A stretch of 64,000 nucleotides of DNA. Origin: Aulostomus chinensis (Eukaryota > Chordata > Actinopteri > Syngnathiformes > Aulostomidae). The notes below the pieces were generated by a model. That model was given only the letters and a program-made list of their open reading frames with translations, searched no databases and was not told the origin of the DNA. Within the stretch, counting starts at the first letter, position 1. The number at the start of each line of letters is the position of its first letter. The stretch is from the NCBI GenBank assembly GCA_037954235.1, contig JBBMOA010000001.1, positions 175,001-239,000 on the forward strand, read 5' to 3'. Made by a program: the position numbers and the translations under genes. Of this stretch, positions 44,401 to 55,854 are shown in pieces.

Positions 44401-47400
44401 AACCTCAAAATATTGCTACAGTGATGTCGGAAGAATTGCTAATGAACTCAAGATGATGCTAACAGTCATGTAGTGATAGTTGCTAATAAACTCAAAGTGT
44501 TGCTGACAGTAATGTAGTAAGAGTTGCTACGGACCTTAAAATAATGCAACAATAATGTAGTAAGAGTATCTACGAACCTCAAAATAATGTGACAGTGATG
44601 TCAGAAGAATTGCTAATGATCTCAAAATGATGCGACAGTGATTTAGTAAGAATTGCTAATGAACTCAAAATGATGCTAACAGTAATGGAGTGAACGTTTC
44701 GAATAACCTCAAAGTGATGCTGACAGTCATGTAGTAAGAGTTGCTACGAACCTCAAAATAATGCGACAGTAATGTAGTAAAAGTTGCTACGAACCTCAAA
44801 ATATTGCTACAGTGATGTCGGAAGAATTGCTAATGAACTCAAGATGATGCTAACAGTAATGTAGTGATAGTTGCTAATAAACTCAAAGTGATGCTGACAG
44901 TAATGTAGTAAGAGTTGCTACGAACCTTAAAATAATGCAAACATAATGTAGTAGGAGTTGCTACGAACCTCAAAATAATGTGACAGTGATGTCAGAAGAA
45001 TTGCTAATGATCTCAAAATGATGCGACAGTGATTTAGTAAGAATTGCTAATGAACTCAAAATGATGCTAACAGTAATGGAGTGAACGTTTCAAATAACCT
45101 CAAAGTGATGCTGACAGTCATGTACTAAGAGTTGCTACGAACCTCAAAATAATGCGACAGTAATGTAGTTAAAGTTGCTACGAACCTAAAAATAAGTACG
45201 ACAGTGATGTCGGAAGAATTGCTAATGAACTCAAGATGATGCTAACAGTCATGTAGTGATAGTTGCTAATAAACTCAAAGTGATGCTGACAGTAATGTAG
45301 TAAGAGTTGCTACGAACCTTAAAATAATGCAACAATAATGTAGTAAGAGTTGCTACGAACCTCAAAATAATGTGACAGTGATGTCAGAAGAATTGCTAAT
45401 GATCTCAAAATGATGCGACAGTGATTTAGTAAGAATTGCTAATGAACTCAAAATGATGCTAACAGTAATGGAGTGAACGTTTCGAATAACCTCAAAGTGA
45501 TGCTGACAGTCATGTACTAAGAGTTGCTACGAACCTCAAAATAATGCGACAGTAATGTAGTAAAAGTTGCTACGAACCTCAAAATATTGCGACAGTGATG
45601 TCGGAAGAATTGCTAATGAACTCAAGATGATGCTAACAGTAATGTAGTGATAGTTGCTAAGAAACTCAGTGATGCTTCCCGTAATATAGTAAGAGTTTCG
45701 AACGACCTCAAAGTGATGCTGACAGTCATTTAGTAAGAGTTGCTAATGAACTCAATTCAATGCTACAGTGATGTCGTGAGAATTGCTCATGAACTCAAAA
45801 TGATGCTAACAGTAATGTAGTGATAGTTGCTAATAAACTCAAAGTGATGCTGACAGTCATGTAGTAAGAGTTGCTACGAACCTCAAAATAATGCGACAGT
45901 AATGTAGTAAAAGTTGCTACGAACCTCAAAATATTGCGACAGTGATGTCGGAAGAATTGCTAATGAACTCAAAATGATGCTAACACTAATGTAGTGATAG
46001 TTGCGAATCAACTCAGTCATGCTTACAGTAATGTCGTAAGTGTTTTGAATAACCTCAAAGTGATGCTGACAGTCATGTAGTAAGAGTTGCTACGAACCTC
46101 AAAGTGATGCTGACAGTCATGTAGTAAGAGTTGCTACGAACCTCAAAATAATGGGACAGTGATGTCGGAAGAATTGCTAATAAACTCAAGATGATGCTAA
46201 CAGTAATGTAGTGATAGTTGCTAAGAAACTCAGTGATGCTTACAGTAATGTAGTAAGAGTTTCGAACAACCTCAAAGTGATGCTGACAGTCATTTAGTAA
46301 GAGTTTCTAATGAACTCAATTCAATGCTACAGTGATGTCGTGAGAATTGCTCATGAACTCAAAATGATGCTAACAGTAATGTAGTGATAGTTGCTAATAA
46401 ACTCAAAGTGATGCTGACAGTAATGTAGTAAGAGTTGTTACGAACCTTAAAATAATGCAACAATAATGTAGTAAGAGTTGCTACGCACCTCAAAATAATG
46501 TGACAGTGATGTCAGAAGAATTGCTAATGATCTCAAAATGATGTGACAGTGATGTAGTCAGAATTGCTAATGAACTCAAAATGATGCTAACAGTAATGGA
46601 GTGAACGTTTCGAATAACCTCAAAGTGATGCTGACAGTCATGTACTAACAGTTGCTACGAACCTCAAAATAATGCGACAGTAATGTAGTAAAAGTTGCTA
46701 CGAACCTCAAAATATTGCGACAGTGATGTCGGAAGAATTGCTAATGAACTCAAGATGATGCTAACAGTAATGTAGTGATAGTTGCTAATAAACTCAAAGT
46801 TATGCTGACAGTAATGTAGTAAGAGTTGCTACGAACCTTTAAATAAAGCAACAGTAATGTAGTTAGAGTTGTTACGAACCTCAAAATAATGTGACAGTGA
46901 TGTCAGAAGAATTGCTAATGATCTCAAAATGATGTGACAGTGATGTAGTAAGAATTGCTAATGAACTCAAAATGATGCTAACAGTAATGGAGTGAAAGTT
47001 TCCAATAACCTCAAAGTGATGCTGACAGTCATGTAGTAAGAGTTGCTACGAACCTCAAAACAATGCGACAGTAATGTAGTAAAAGTTGCTACGAACCTCA
47101 AAATATTGCGACAGTGATGTCGGAAGAATTGCTAATGAACTCAAGATGATGCTAACAGTAATGTCGTGGTAGTTGCTAATCAAGTCAGTGATGCTTACAG
47201 TAATGTAGTAAGAGTTTCGAACAACCTCAAAGTGATGCTGACAGTCATGTAGTAAGAGTTGCTACGAACCTCAAAATAATGGGACAGTGATGTCGGAAGA
47301 ATTGCTAATAAACTCAAGATGATGCTAACAGTAATGTAGTGATAGTTGCTAAGAAACTCAGTGATGCTTACAGTAATGTAGTAAGAGTTTCGAACAACCT

Positions 47401-48283
47401 CAAAGTGATGCTGACAGTCATTTAGTAAGAGTTTCTAATGAACTCAATTCAATGCTACAGTGATGTCGTGAGAATTGCTCATGAACTCAAAATGATGCTA
47501 ACAGTAATGTAGTGATAGTTGCTAATAAACTCAAAGTGATGCTGACAGTAATGTAGTAAGAGTTGTTCCGAACCTTAAAATAATGCAACAATAATGTAGT
47601 AAGAGTTGCTACGCACCTCAAAATAATGTGACAGTGATGTCAGAAGAATTGCTAATGATCTCAAAATGATGTGACAGTGATGTAGTCAGAATTGCTAATG
47701 AACTCAAAATGATGCTAACAGTAATGGAGTGAACGTTTCGAATAACCTCAAAGTGATGCTGACAGTCATGTACTAACAGTTGCTACGAACCTCAAAATAA
47801 TGCGACAGTAATGTAGTAAAAGTTGCTACGAACCTCAAAATATTGCGACAGTGATGTCGGAAGAATTGCTAATGAACTCAAGATGATGCTAACAGTAATG
47901 TAGTAAGAGTTGCTACGAACCTTTAAATAAAGCAACAGTAATGTAGTTAGAGTTGTTACGAACCTCAAAATAATGTGACAGTGATGTCAGAAGAATTGCT
48001 AATGATCTCAAAATGATGTGACAGTGATGTAGTAAGAATTGCTAATGAACTCAAAATGATGCTAACAGTAATGGAGTGAAAGTTTCCAATAACCTCAAAG
48101 TGATGCTGACAGTCATGTAGTAAGAGTTGCTACGAACCTCAAAACAATGCGACAGTAATGTAGTAAAAGTTGCTACGAACCTCAAAATATTGCGACAGTG
48201 ATGTCGGAAGAATTGCTAATGAACTCAAAATGATGCTAACAGTAATGTAGTGATAGTTGCTAATCAAGTCAGTGATGCTTACA
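41404..48283 (+). repeat. 43/44-bp satellite, array 3
   Basis: About 158 monomers of the same family as arrays 1 and 2. Ordered monomer variants form higher-order repeats. The junction acagtgatgtcagaagaatt recurs at 44201, 44592, 44983 and 45375, a period of 391-392 bp (nine monomers). The rare variant ctcaattcaatgctacagtg recurs with spacings near 565 bp (13 monomers) and 1,127 bp (26 monomers). The last two large units differ by a single-monomer deletion near 47898. Confidence 0.96.
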
Positions 48284-48625
48284 GTGCATGCTAATCAGAA
48301 ATATTCCTTGCCCATCGTGAAGGATTGCACTTGTGGTTCTGCTTTTGGCTCTTGGATACAAAATGTACGTTGCATTACTGTCATCTATTTTCTAAATTAC
48401 ATTTTCAAGATCAAATTTTGAAATAAATAAAATATTTTTCAATGTATTACTTGGAAAAATGGAAATAGTAGAGGAACATTGAAGATTACACTATGCTAAC
48501 CAAAACATTTAATTAAAAGGGTCATATTATGTTCCTTTCCCAGTTTAATATTGATGTATTCACGATGCATTAACTAACATTCGCTGAGAAGCCCACTCTT
48601 CTGTGATTGGCCAGCTGCTTAGAGT
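48284..48625. other. AT-rich spacer
   Basis: Nothing recognised between the satellite and the pogo-like element. Confidence 0.5.
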
Positions 48626-49201
48626 ACCGTATTTTCCGCACTATAAGGCGCACCTAAAAGCCCTTAATTTTCTCAAAAACCGACATTGCGCCTTATAATC
48701 CGACGCGTCTTATATATGGATCAACATTGGTTAATTATGGATACCGTAGTCAGGGGGCGTGGCCGAAGTAACAGTGGTAAAAACAGTACAGGAGAATTCT
48801 GGTCTCACACCACTTGTGTGTGTATAAAGACCCCAAAATGGCACCTTTCAAGAGACGCGCTTACGACGCAGAGTTCAAACTCAAGGCTATCAGTCAGCAG
48901 CTACCGGTACGCACGGTACCGTGTTGTGAATGCACTGACTTGTTTTGGGAGTGAACAGTGTTGTCAGAACGTTGCTTTGTATTCTATTAATAAAGTTTGA
49001 CTGACTGACTTAGCTGACTGTTTTGTTGACATTCCCTTGAGCACAGCTCCATCTACTGGATGCATAACGCATCCCCAGCCACGACAGTCGTTGATATTCT
49101 ATGCTCTTATAATGCGGTGTGCCCTGTATTTGAAAACAGTTGTAAAACAGGCCATTCATTGAAGGTGCGTCTTATAATCCTTATAGTGCGGAAAATACGG
49201 T
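48626..49201. mobile_element. pogo/Tigger-like element, internally deleted
   Basis: Perfect 23-bp terminal inverted repeats: ACCGTATTTTCCGCACTATA plus AGG on the left, and its complement ending at 49201. TA precedes the left end (48625-48626); the right flank reads TG, a likely mutated TA. The remaining interior keeps only the transposase start, so the copy is non-autonomous. Confidence 0.88.
48838..48900 (+). pseudogene. pogo-like transposase N-terminal remnant
   Basis: The ATG at 48838 opens MAPFKRRAYDAEFKLKAISQ, the start of the helix-turn-helix DNA-binding domain of pogo/POGK-like transposases. The frame runs into unrelated sequence just after this; the catalytic DDE domain is missing. 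Confidence 0.75.
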
Positions 49202-49665
49202 GCATCGGAAATGTCAAACCTCTTACCTTAACCAGAGTTCAGCAATGTTCCTCCACCCATTTCAGGCTGCTTCCTGCCAGGAACAAAATATGCAGTTGTG
49301 GTTACAAATTCTACGAAGCCCCTCATGACGGCAAGTGGAGCCTCAAATCTGAATGGCTCTGTTAATCACAAGAGTACAGAGCAACCATACCAAACTGACA
49401 GAGTTGTTCTATCAGTCTCTGTGTTGCAGACCCAAATATGTAAACACGAGCACTGGAAAAGAGAATTTTTCATAATACGACCCGTTTAACTGTATAATCT
49501 GACAATTTAACCCAGAAGGTAAACAATCAGAAAACATGGAGGCCATAAATGATGTAAAATGATTATCAATTGTTTTTCTGCTTGCTTTTGAAAAATGTCG
49601 TCAGAACAGTATGTATGTTTGTAATATGTGTGGTTTTAAAGCCAATTTCATGATTTGTCTTTCAG

Positions 49666-51800
49666 ATCCAGGAAGAGTGTCACAGAATCACAGTGGTCCA
49701 CCTTGAACCGAAGTTCATGTCCAAGCTGGATGAATAAAGTCCCCGACTTATGAACCTCTTCCAGTCCAAGGGCGGAAGCATGGGTTTGAGGTTGCAGGCT
49801 ATCCTACTCCAGGTGTTCTTCAGTGAGTATTACATTTGCTAATATTCTATTTTGGGAATTTTGTGATCTTAAATATCGTTACTTGGATCTATAGGAGGTA
49901 ATGCTAGCCTGTGATTGTCTGTACAAATGGAGTATGAAGTAATTGCATGCAAGAATGAGTGTTTTTTAGTGTTTCAGTAGACTGGTGCCTGAGACGGATC
50001 CTTGACAGGGGCTTGTCTGACAGTAAAATAAACCACTTGGTGTTAAAAACAATGCAGCTTTAACAGCTTTTATGTCAGTGGGTTCTTTTTTAAACCATGG
50101 ACCTGAATAATGTTTATTTTTGTCATTTCAGGCTCCAAGCAACCCCGACATCAACATGACCAGAGATGTTGTCATTCGATGTTTGATGCTGTACCTCAGG
50201 GAGTCTACAGATCAGCTCTTTAAAGAGTAGGATGTTGTAAGTTGAAGTACACGTTGAAATATAAAGAATGTGATCGCTCTCACCTCCCTCTCCTGGTACG
50301 TCTTGGAAAGGTCAAATCACAAAATAGTCATAACTATATTTCTCCCGCTTATTCTCGGTAAGCTAATGAGTTTTTGTAGTTCTATGTAGTCTTTCAAGTT
50401 CAAGTCCTCTGTGTACGTGTGCTAACTTTTTGTTTTCCATCAAGGATGTTTTTAAGCACTACTGCAGAAATAGGAGGTGTTAACTGTTAAGAGCTTTCTA
50501 TCTCAATCTGATTCCACCAACTGGCAGAATTGAAAAGTTATCAGTAGTTTACTTCTTCTTTTTCCCAAGAAATGCTTTAACTAACAACTGTATTTTATCA
50601 GTCTTATTTACTTTTAATAGTTTGTCCCTAAAAACTAGCCAAAGAGCTGCTTTGTGAATACACAGACATTTTTACGTAGATTCGGGCAACTTCTTAAATA
50701 AGTCATGGAAAGTAGAGTTGAACCAGTTGCTGTGGATGACTTCAAGCTTCAGGAATGAACTTTCAGTGACACATAGAGATTGGTTGTCAGGTGACCAGCC
50801 TGTGCTAGCGAAGGTAGAATAAGATATTCATCTGTACAGTGCCTGGCAGAAATGATGTAGCAATGGATTGATTTCATTGACAGATATTTACAACTGTAAC
50901 CATAGTTTCTGGTGTTCGTGAATTGTTTTGATTTGTTGGTGAACTGATTGGATCCTATTCAACTTACCTGGTGTATTTTTTATGCACGTTTTGTAAGTAC
51001 ATTAGCTCAGATTTATTTTATGTAAATAGGGTGCATCACAAGCAACAGCCATGACAAACCGAACTGCTGGAGGCAATTTGAGAGATGGGACCTTCTCCTT
51101 TGGCTGGACTGTCTGATATACACAATGCTGTCTCGATGACAGGATGCTGATGGTGACACTGTGTCGCTGGACCTTGCTGTTAAAAGCCTGAAGATCTACA
51201 ACCTCAAGACCAATATGTCCGAGGGTCCTGAGGACATCGGTATTGTGGTCGAGGGTGTGAGAGTTCTGACTGATCTGGGCAACTTTCCAAGGGCTTGTTC
51301 CCTGCTCATTGGGTTGGCATTTGCTGTGAATCTTGCCTATCCAAAGGAGCTCAGGTACACGTTTGAAGTATTCCAGTAGCTTCTCCTCGAGCGGGATAGT
51401 TCAAAGCTGTCCCCAAAAGTGGACCGCCTCAGGAGTAAGCTACTGGCTTGACAAGAAGGACCATTGCAGATCAACAAAGGACTCTCACTCTTACTGTCAA
51501 AACTGATCAACAAGACTTTGTTCAATGCTGGAGTTTCAGTGAAGGTAGTCATTAAGGTAAAATGTCAAAAAGTTTGAATTTCCGCAGCGTATTTTTTCTT
51601 GCAGTGCATAATAACTGTTAATACGTTGTTTTTTTGTCTGTGTTGACAATACAAGGTTGTGAATGCTTCTGTGCCATGGGATGGCACTGTCCAAGAGCCC
51701 CCCTTTCCAAGGACAGACCCAGTTGTTGTCATTTGTGGTGATGTGGCCTTTTACACAGCTTTTGCATCTTCAGAGACCTGTCACATGACCCTTGTGTAAC
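49666..51800 (+). pseudogene. Broken SAMD3-like family gene
   Basis: Exon-like blocks resemble an uncharacterised protein family common in teleosts and often named SAMD3-like. 49690-49830 encodes EPKFMSKLDE, stop, SPRLMNLFQSKGGSMGL. 50133-50230 encodes NPDINMTRDVVIRCLMLYLR then LFKE and a stop. 51140-51450 encodes LDLAVKSLKIYNLKTNMSEG, DIGIVVEGVRVLTDLGNF and LIGLAFAVNLAYPKELRYTF. 51655-51800 may be the C-terminal block. In the first two blocks a stop codon (TAA, TAG) sits where I would expect Tyr, and the third stops after FEVFQ. Blocks are split by intron-like sequence, so this is a decayed spliced gene rather than a processed copy. Function of the family is unknown to me. Confidence 0.6.
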
Positions 51801-51872
51801 TGTGACTTTTTGTTGTTCATGCCAAATCGATTCAATTATTTCACGTGTCACTTTGTTGCCACAATTTTTTGA

Positions 51873-51940
51873 AGTAACCAGTGGTTATCGGGTAACCAGT
51901 GGTTATCAGGTAACCAGTGGTTATCAGGTAACCAGTGCAC
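51873..51940 (+). repeat. 18-bp minisatellite
   Basis: About 3.7 units of ggttatcaggtaaccagt, each containing the palindrome GGTAACC-like core. Confidence 0.92.
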
Positions 51941-52799
51941 ATCCCCTGTTTCCTCACATCAAACCACACCTACTTCATAAAACAAGCCTGACCACTGAAC
52001 TCCTTTCATGTCAACTGCATTGAACAACACAGAGGTGTTTTGTTCAATGCCCACTGGAGGTGAATCTCATCCATGATTGTCCAGACATTTTTTAGGACAT
52101 CTGACAGTTTCAGCATCTGAGGAGGAAGACGACAGCCTGTCTGAAACAGAGGTTTTCAAAGTGAAGTCCTCAGATCAATGAGCTCTATGATCCTGGATCA
52201 GATTTGTGTTGAAAGGATAAAAAGCAACTGGACTAGCTTGAATGTTTTGAAGAGGCTTCATCATCCATGTACTTCTTATCTTGTAGTAACTGCAGTACTT
52301 CAAAAAATTAGGGTTATGAATTGACTTCATTGCAGCTTTGACCTGAGCAGGTGTTCACTCAGGACCGGCTGGTCCAGAGAGGTCCAGGCACCTGGAGCCA
52401 CTGGATCAGTTTGATCTTTGAGCAGCACAAAGTAGTTTGACACAGGAAGAAGGTCGTCTGGAGAGAAGAGAGGAAGAGAAATCCGTCTCCCCTTCTCCTC
52501 AACGGACAGACACAGGAGAGGACGGACATCAGCTGGACAGAGAGCAACACTGCTGGACTCTCACAGCTGAGAGGGCGTCCAGCTGCAGCAGGGAGACAAA
52601 CAGGGATGCTGCTTGAGGACATCATCCAGGAGGCTCTCCATGGTGTGGAGCTGGGGTCTCAGACTGGAAGCTCTGGCTGCTGAGTTGTCCAACCAGCCGT
52701 CACATCACCTCCTGAGCTCTCAGCCTCCTCTTGACCAGGTTCTGGATGCTGACTCAGCAGGAGACAGGAAAGTAATCAATGTTGAAGGAATTCCAAAGC
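51941..52799. other. Non-coding stretch
   Basis: No gene recognised. Confidence 0.5.
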
Positions 52800-53470
52800 G
52801 TCCATCAACCTGCAGGACAAACTCCTTCACTGTGTGGGAGGTTCAGAGTCCCTGGTTTGATTACAGCTTAAACCTGAGCAGGTGTTCATCCTCATCTCAG
52901 TAACAGGGGACACTTTATCACACCAGTGGACAAACATCAGCATTCATCACCCAGCAGCTCCTCTGATCAACAGAACAAGTTGAAGTATTCTGAGAAGGAG
53001 GGCATGGATCCCTCTACCTCTCACATGCTAAACTAGCACTCTACCATTGGAGCTAAGTCCCTGCTAATGAGCAGCAGATGATGGAGGTTGACCTTCATGC
53101 AGGGTTGGATGACCTTCACCAGTTGGAGCTTCTCTGGTTGACCAACATGTGGAATCTCTGTCAATACTCCAGTGGTGCTTTAAGTGGTGACAATATGGGT
53201 TAGTGACTGGGAGTGTGTGTGTGTGTGAGTGTGTGTGTGTTTGTTTGTGTGTTTATATGCAGATTTTTCCCTCGAACAACGGTTTTTATTTGAAGCAAGA
53301 AAGCAAGAGCCTCCAGATCAAAGTCAGAATTGATGATGATGTCATCAGGGCTTTTATTGTTTATTTATTTGTACCTAGAATTCTGTCTTTGATCTCAGGA
53401 GGACATGAAAGAAACCCAACTTTAAAAAGTATATGAGAGCATTCAGCTTCATTAGAAACACTTGAACTGT
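52800..53470 (-). repeat. tRNA-Ala duplication block, copy 2
   Basis: Inverted match to 31860-32612 (tccatcaacctgcaggacaa, tRNA-Ala-like, gttagtgactgggagtgtgt, GT tract, cctccagatcaaagtcagaa). It overlaps the start of the 1.65-kb unit. Confidence 0.87.
52991..53062 (-). tRNA. tRNA-Ala(AGC)-like, likely pseudogene
   Basis: Minus strand GGGACTTAGCTCCAATGGTA with loop TTAGCAT (AGC). The anticodon stem is weakened (CTAGT/GTGAG) and the acceptor mismatched. Confidence 0.72.
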
Positions 53471-53941
53471 TCAACAGGAGAGTTTGTTAGAAACAGTTTA
53501 CAACACTCAGAATTAAATTGAAGATACAAAAACCTTCCACACTTAAATCCTGTCTCTAACTTCAAACTGGGGATGAACATTTTTATAATCAATCTGTCTC
53601 TATGTGTTGGCCCTGCCATGGACTGGTGACCTGTCCAGGATAAACCCCGCCCCTCACCTGAGGGATAGGCTCCACCCCCACGAACCATTGCAGATCATCA
53701 ATAACCAAAGCTACTAAGGAGGATTACAGAGTTTGTCCTTGCAGGAGTCAGTGACTTAATAGAGTCTAACAAAGGGTTGAACCTGAATGAGACAGTCACC
53801 CTTCAACATGGGGCCATGGCAGAGTGAACCAAGAACAGTACAATGGGGGTGAGAGTGGAGCCATGATGGATTCACAGTTCATCACCTCCACCATCATGTG
53901 GACCACCTTATCGCCTCTCCCTCAACCTCTAAATAACTCAT

Positions 53942-54012
53942 TCCCTGACCGGGAATAAAACCCGGGTCGCGGCGGGGAAAGCGCTAAATCCTAGCCACTA
54001 GACCGTCAGGGA
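53942..54012 (-). tRNA. tRNA-Glu(TTC)-like, likely pseudogene
   Basis: Acceptor TCCCTGA/TCAGGGA kept; loop CTTTCCC gives TTC but position 37 is C and the stem has an A-C mismatch. T-loop changed to TTTTATT, destroying the B box. Confidence 0.75.
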
Positions 54013-54623
54013 CCACATTGAGCTCTCCAACAACAGAGACTATACACAATGACTCAAGAACACAGGACTCTGTGGTCTCAGCTTGAGATGCAGAGGGTCC
54101 ACCAAGACCACCAGACACCTCAGCCTCCTAAAGACAGTCCACCCCCAGGATCCTGCCCCCCTCTGCTCCAACTCAGCCCTCCATTCATAACGTGACTTTC
54201 GCTATGTCCGAACTGCCAAGTACCAACCTACGTCCTCCTGCTACGACCTAAACATGGCGGCACCACTCAGACACCCGAGAAGATTGGTGGTGAAGCACGA
54301 CCTCTGCTGGCAGAGCACAGATACCGCAATTAGGTAGACAGCACCAACGAAAGCCCCACCTGCTGGCCTGACTGCAGTACTGCACTCTGAACAAACCCTT
54401 CACTCATTCTCTATTATTAAGCACATTAACGCACCTGTACAGGAGTGTTCACATTATATACATATTATATATTTATGCTTGGCCGTTTTTGATGAACTTT
54501 GGCGGTACTCTGGTGCTGGGATGAGGTCATGGAGCTGATCTGGGAGCAGTCCTGATGTTAAATGCTGTGATGAAGGACAGTGTGGTGGCAAAATGGGTCA
54601 ATTTTAAATTGTCAACAGTTTAA

Positions 54624-54706
54624 CGTTGTTGGCAGGACTCCAACCTGAGCAGGGAGACCCCCAATGGATTTCTAGTCCATCGCCTTCACCACTCGGCCAC
54701 AACGAC
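54624..54706 (-). tRNA. tRNA-Ser(AGA)-like, third copy
   Basis: Inverted copy of the 37775 locus with the same anticodon loop (CTAGAAA) and the same altered T-loop. Confidence 0.73.
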
Positions 54707-54802
54707 CACATTCACACACTTTTGTAGGAGACTGAAATTAGACAATGAAAGTTCATGTCAGCACAGTCAGATATTTTTTTGTCCTCTCTCAAAGACAAAC
54801 TA

Positions 54803-54803
<1 letters not shown>

Positions 54804-54852
<49 letters not shown>
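54804..54852 (+). repeat. (GT)n microsatellite
   Basis: Boundary of the inverted 1.65-kb unit. Confidence 0.97.
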
Positions 54853-54853
<1 letters not shown>

Positions 54854-55430
54854 AATAACTACAAGTTATCTATGTATAGATCAAAAAATTATTCCTCAGT
54901 TGGATACACTGACAGTGGAAGTTCAGGTTTCCTGTAATTCAGTTTGCAGACAACACAGAAAACTGCCCCTGACCCCTCCCCTCATTCTGGAGATTTTAAC
55001 ATGAAAATGAAAATGCTGAGAGACACAAATGCAAATCAGGGTATTTGACCAGAGGTGACATATTTTTTATGCTTCTCTTGTTATATTTGTTATCTATGTT
55101 CTGTATGGTTATATTTGTTATGGTTGTTATGGAGTTGATGGTTATTATCTCTGTTTCTTGTGTCTTTGTCTTTGTTGTCCTCCCCTTCGTCCGTCCTGGA
55201 TTTTTGACCTTGGTTGCAGGAAGTGTGTGACCTCAACTCCTTTTTCTGTGTTGCTGAACGTAGAGCCTTGCTTCATTGTGCTCACTAAAGTGTGATCCTC
55301 CCTGCTAATTCCTTATTTCGTTGACTAATTACCCACCAAAAATAAATACCGAATTGCTTTATTTGGCTGAAGTTTAAAAGACCACCATTATTGTAGCAAC
55401 AGTCTTTCTGCCTTGTGAACACGCTAAGCT
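54853..55430. other. Non-coding stretch
   Basis: No gene recognised. A hydrophobic 61-residue ORF (55045-55230) has no supporting context. Confidence 0.5.
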
Positions 55431-55433
55431 AAC

Positions 55434-55655
55434 GATGGCTTCTCCCTCTTGTTCTCCTCTCTCCTGCTCAAAGTGCCACATGTTTTGTTCCTCCTCTGCC
55501 TCCTTTAGTGATACTGATAAGTGTGTTAAATGTAGTTTTTTCTTGTGTTGGAGGTGAGGCTTAGCGAGGTTGAATTGGACCTGCAGCGGCTCTGCACCAA
55601 AAGCTGCGAGAGCTAGCCAACCCTCACTAGCTGGTGCAGACCAACTTAGCTTAGC
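55434..55655 (+). pseudogene. LINE ORF1-like zinc-knuckle/coiled-coil remnant
   Basis: The ATG at 55434 opens MASPSCSPLSCSKCHMFCSS, then DKCVKCSFF, with paired CxxC motifs. After a one-base shift come LEVRLSEVELDLQRL heptads. This order (CxxC, KC, coiled coil) resembles ORF1 proteins of some fish LINEs. Assignment rests on this pattern only. Confidence 0.4.
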
Positions 55656-55739
55656 TCCTAGCTTAGGCCCAACTAGCGCTCCCCCAGCAGCTCCCAAGCA
55701 TCTGGGAGAGCGCCAAGAAAAGTTGGGCCTAAGCTAGGA
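55656..55739. other. 84-nt near-perfect hairpin
   Basis: Arms tcctagcttaggcccaact (55656-55674) and agttgggcctaagctagga (55721-55739) are perfectly complementary over 19 bp. The stem resumes with agcgctcccccag (55675-55687) against ctgggagagcgcc (55702-55714), nearly complete, around a loop of about 14 nt and a 6-nt bulge. Confidence 0.9.
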
Positions 55740-55854
55740 TGTGCTTGCTCATGAAGAATTGTTGGGTGTAAATTCATTTAAGGAGTGTTGAACTGGACCT
55801 GTTCTTCTTGTAAAGTGTAACTTTTGTTATTTGGTGCTTTACAGGGTGATGACT

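Larger units (their letters stand above)
53200..54852 (-). repeat. 1.65-kb (CA)n-bounded unit, copy B (inverted)
   Basis: Inverse of 37622-39292, bounded by GT tracts at 53211-53250 and 54804-54852. It contains in reverse the interspersed-repeat fragment, a tRNA-Glu-like and a tRNA-Ser(AGA)-like locus. Both tRNA loci are more degenerate or equally degenerate here. Confidence 0.93.

Noticed and set aside
55045..55230. Hydrophobic 61-residue ORF as a small membrane protein
   Set aside because: AT-rich, no conserved motif, no splice or promoter context.
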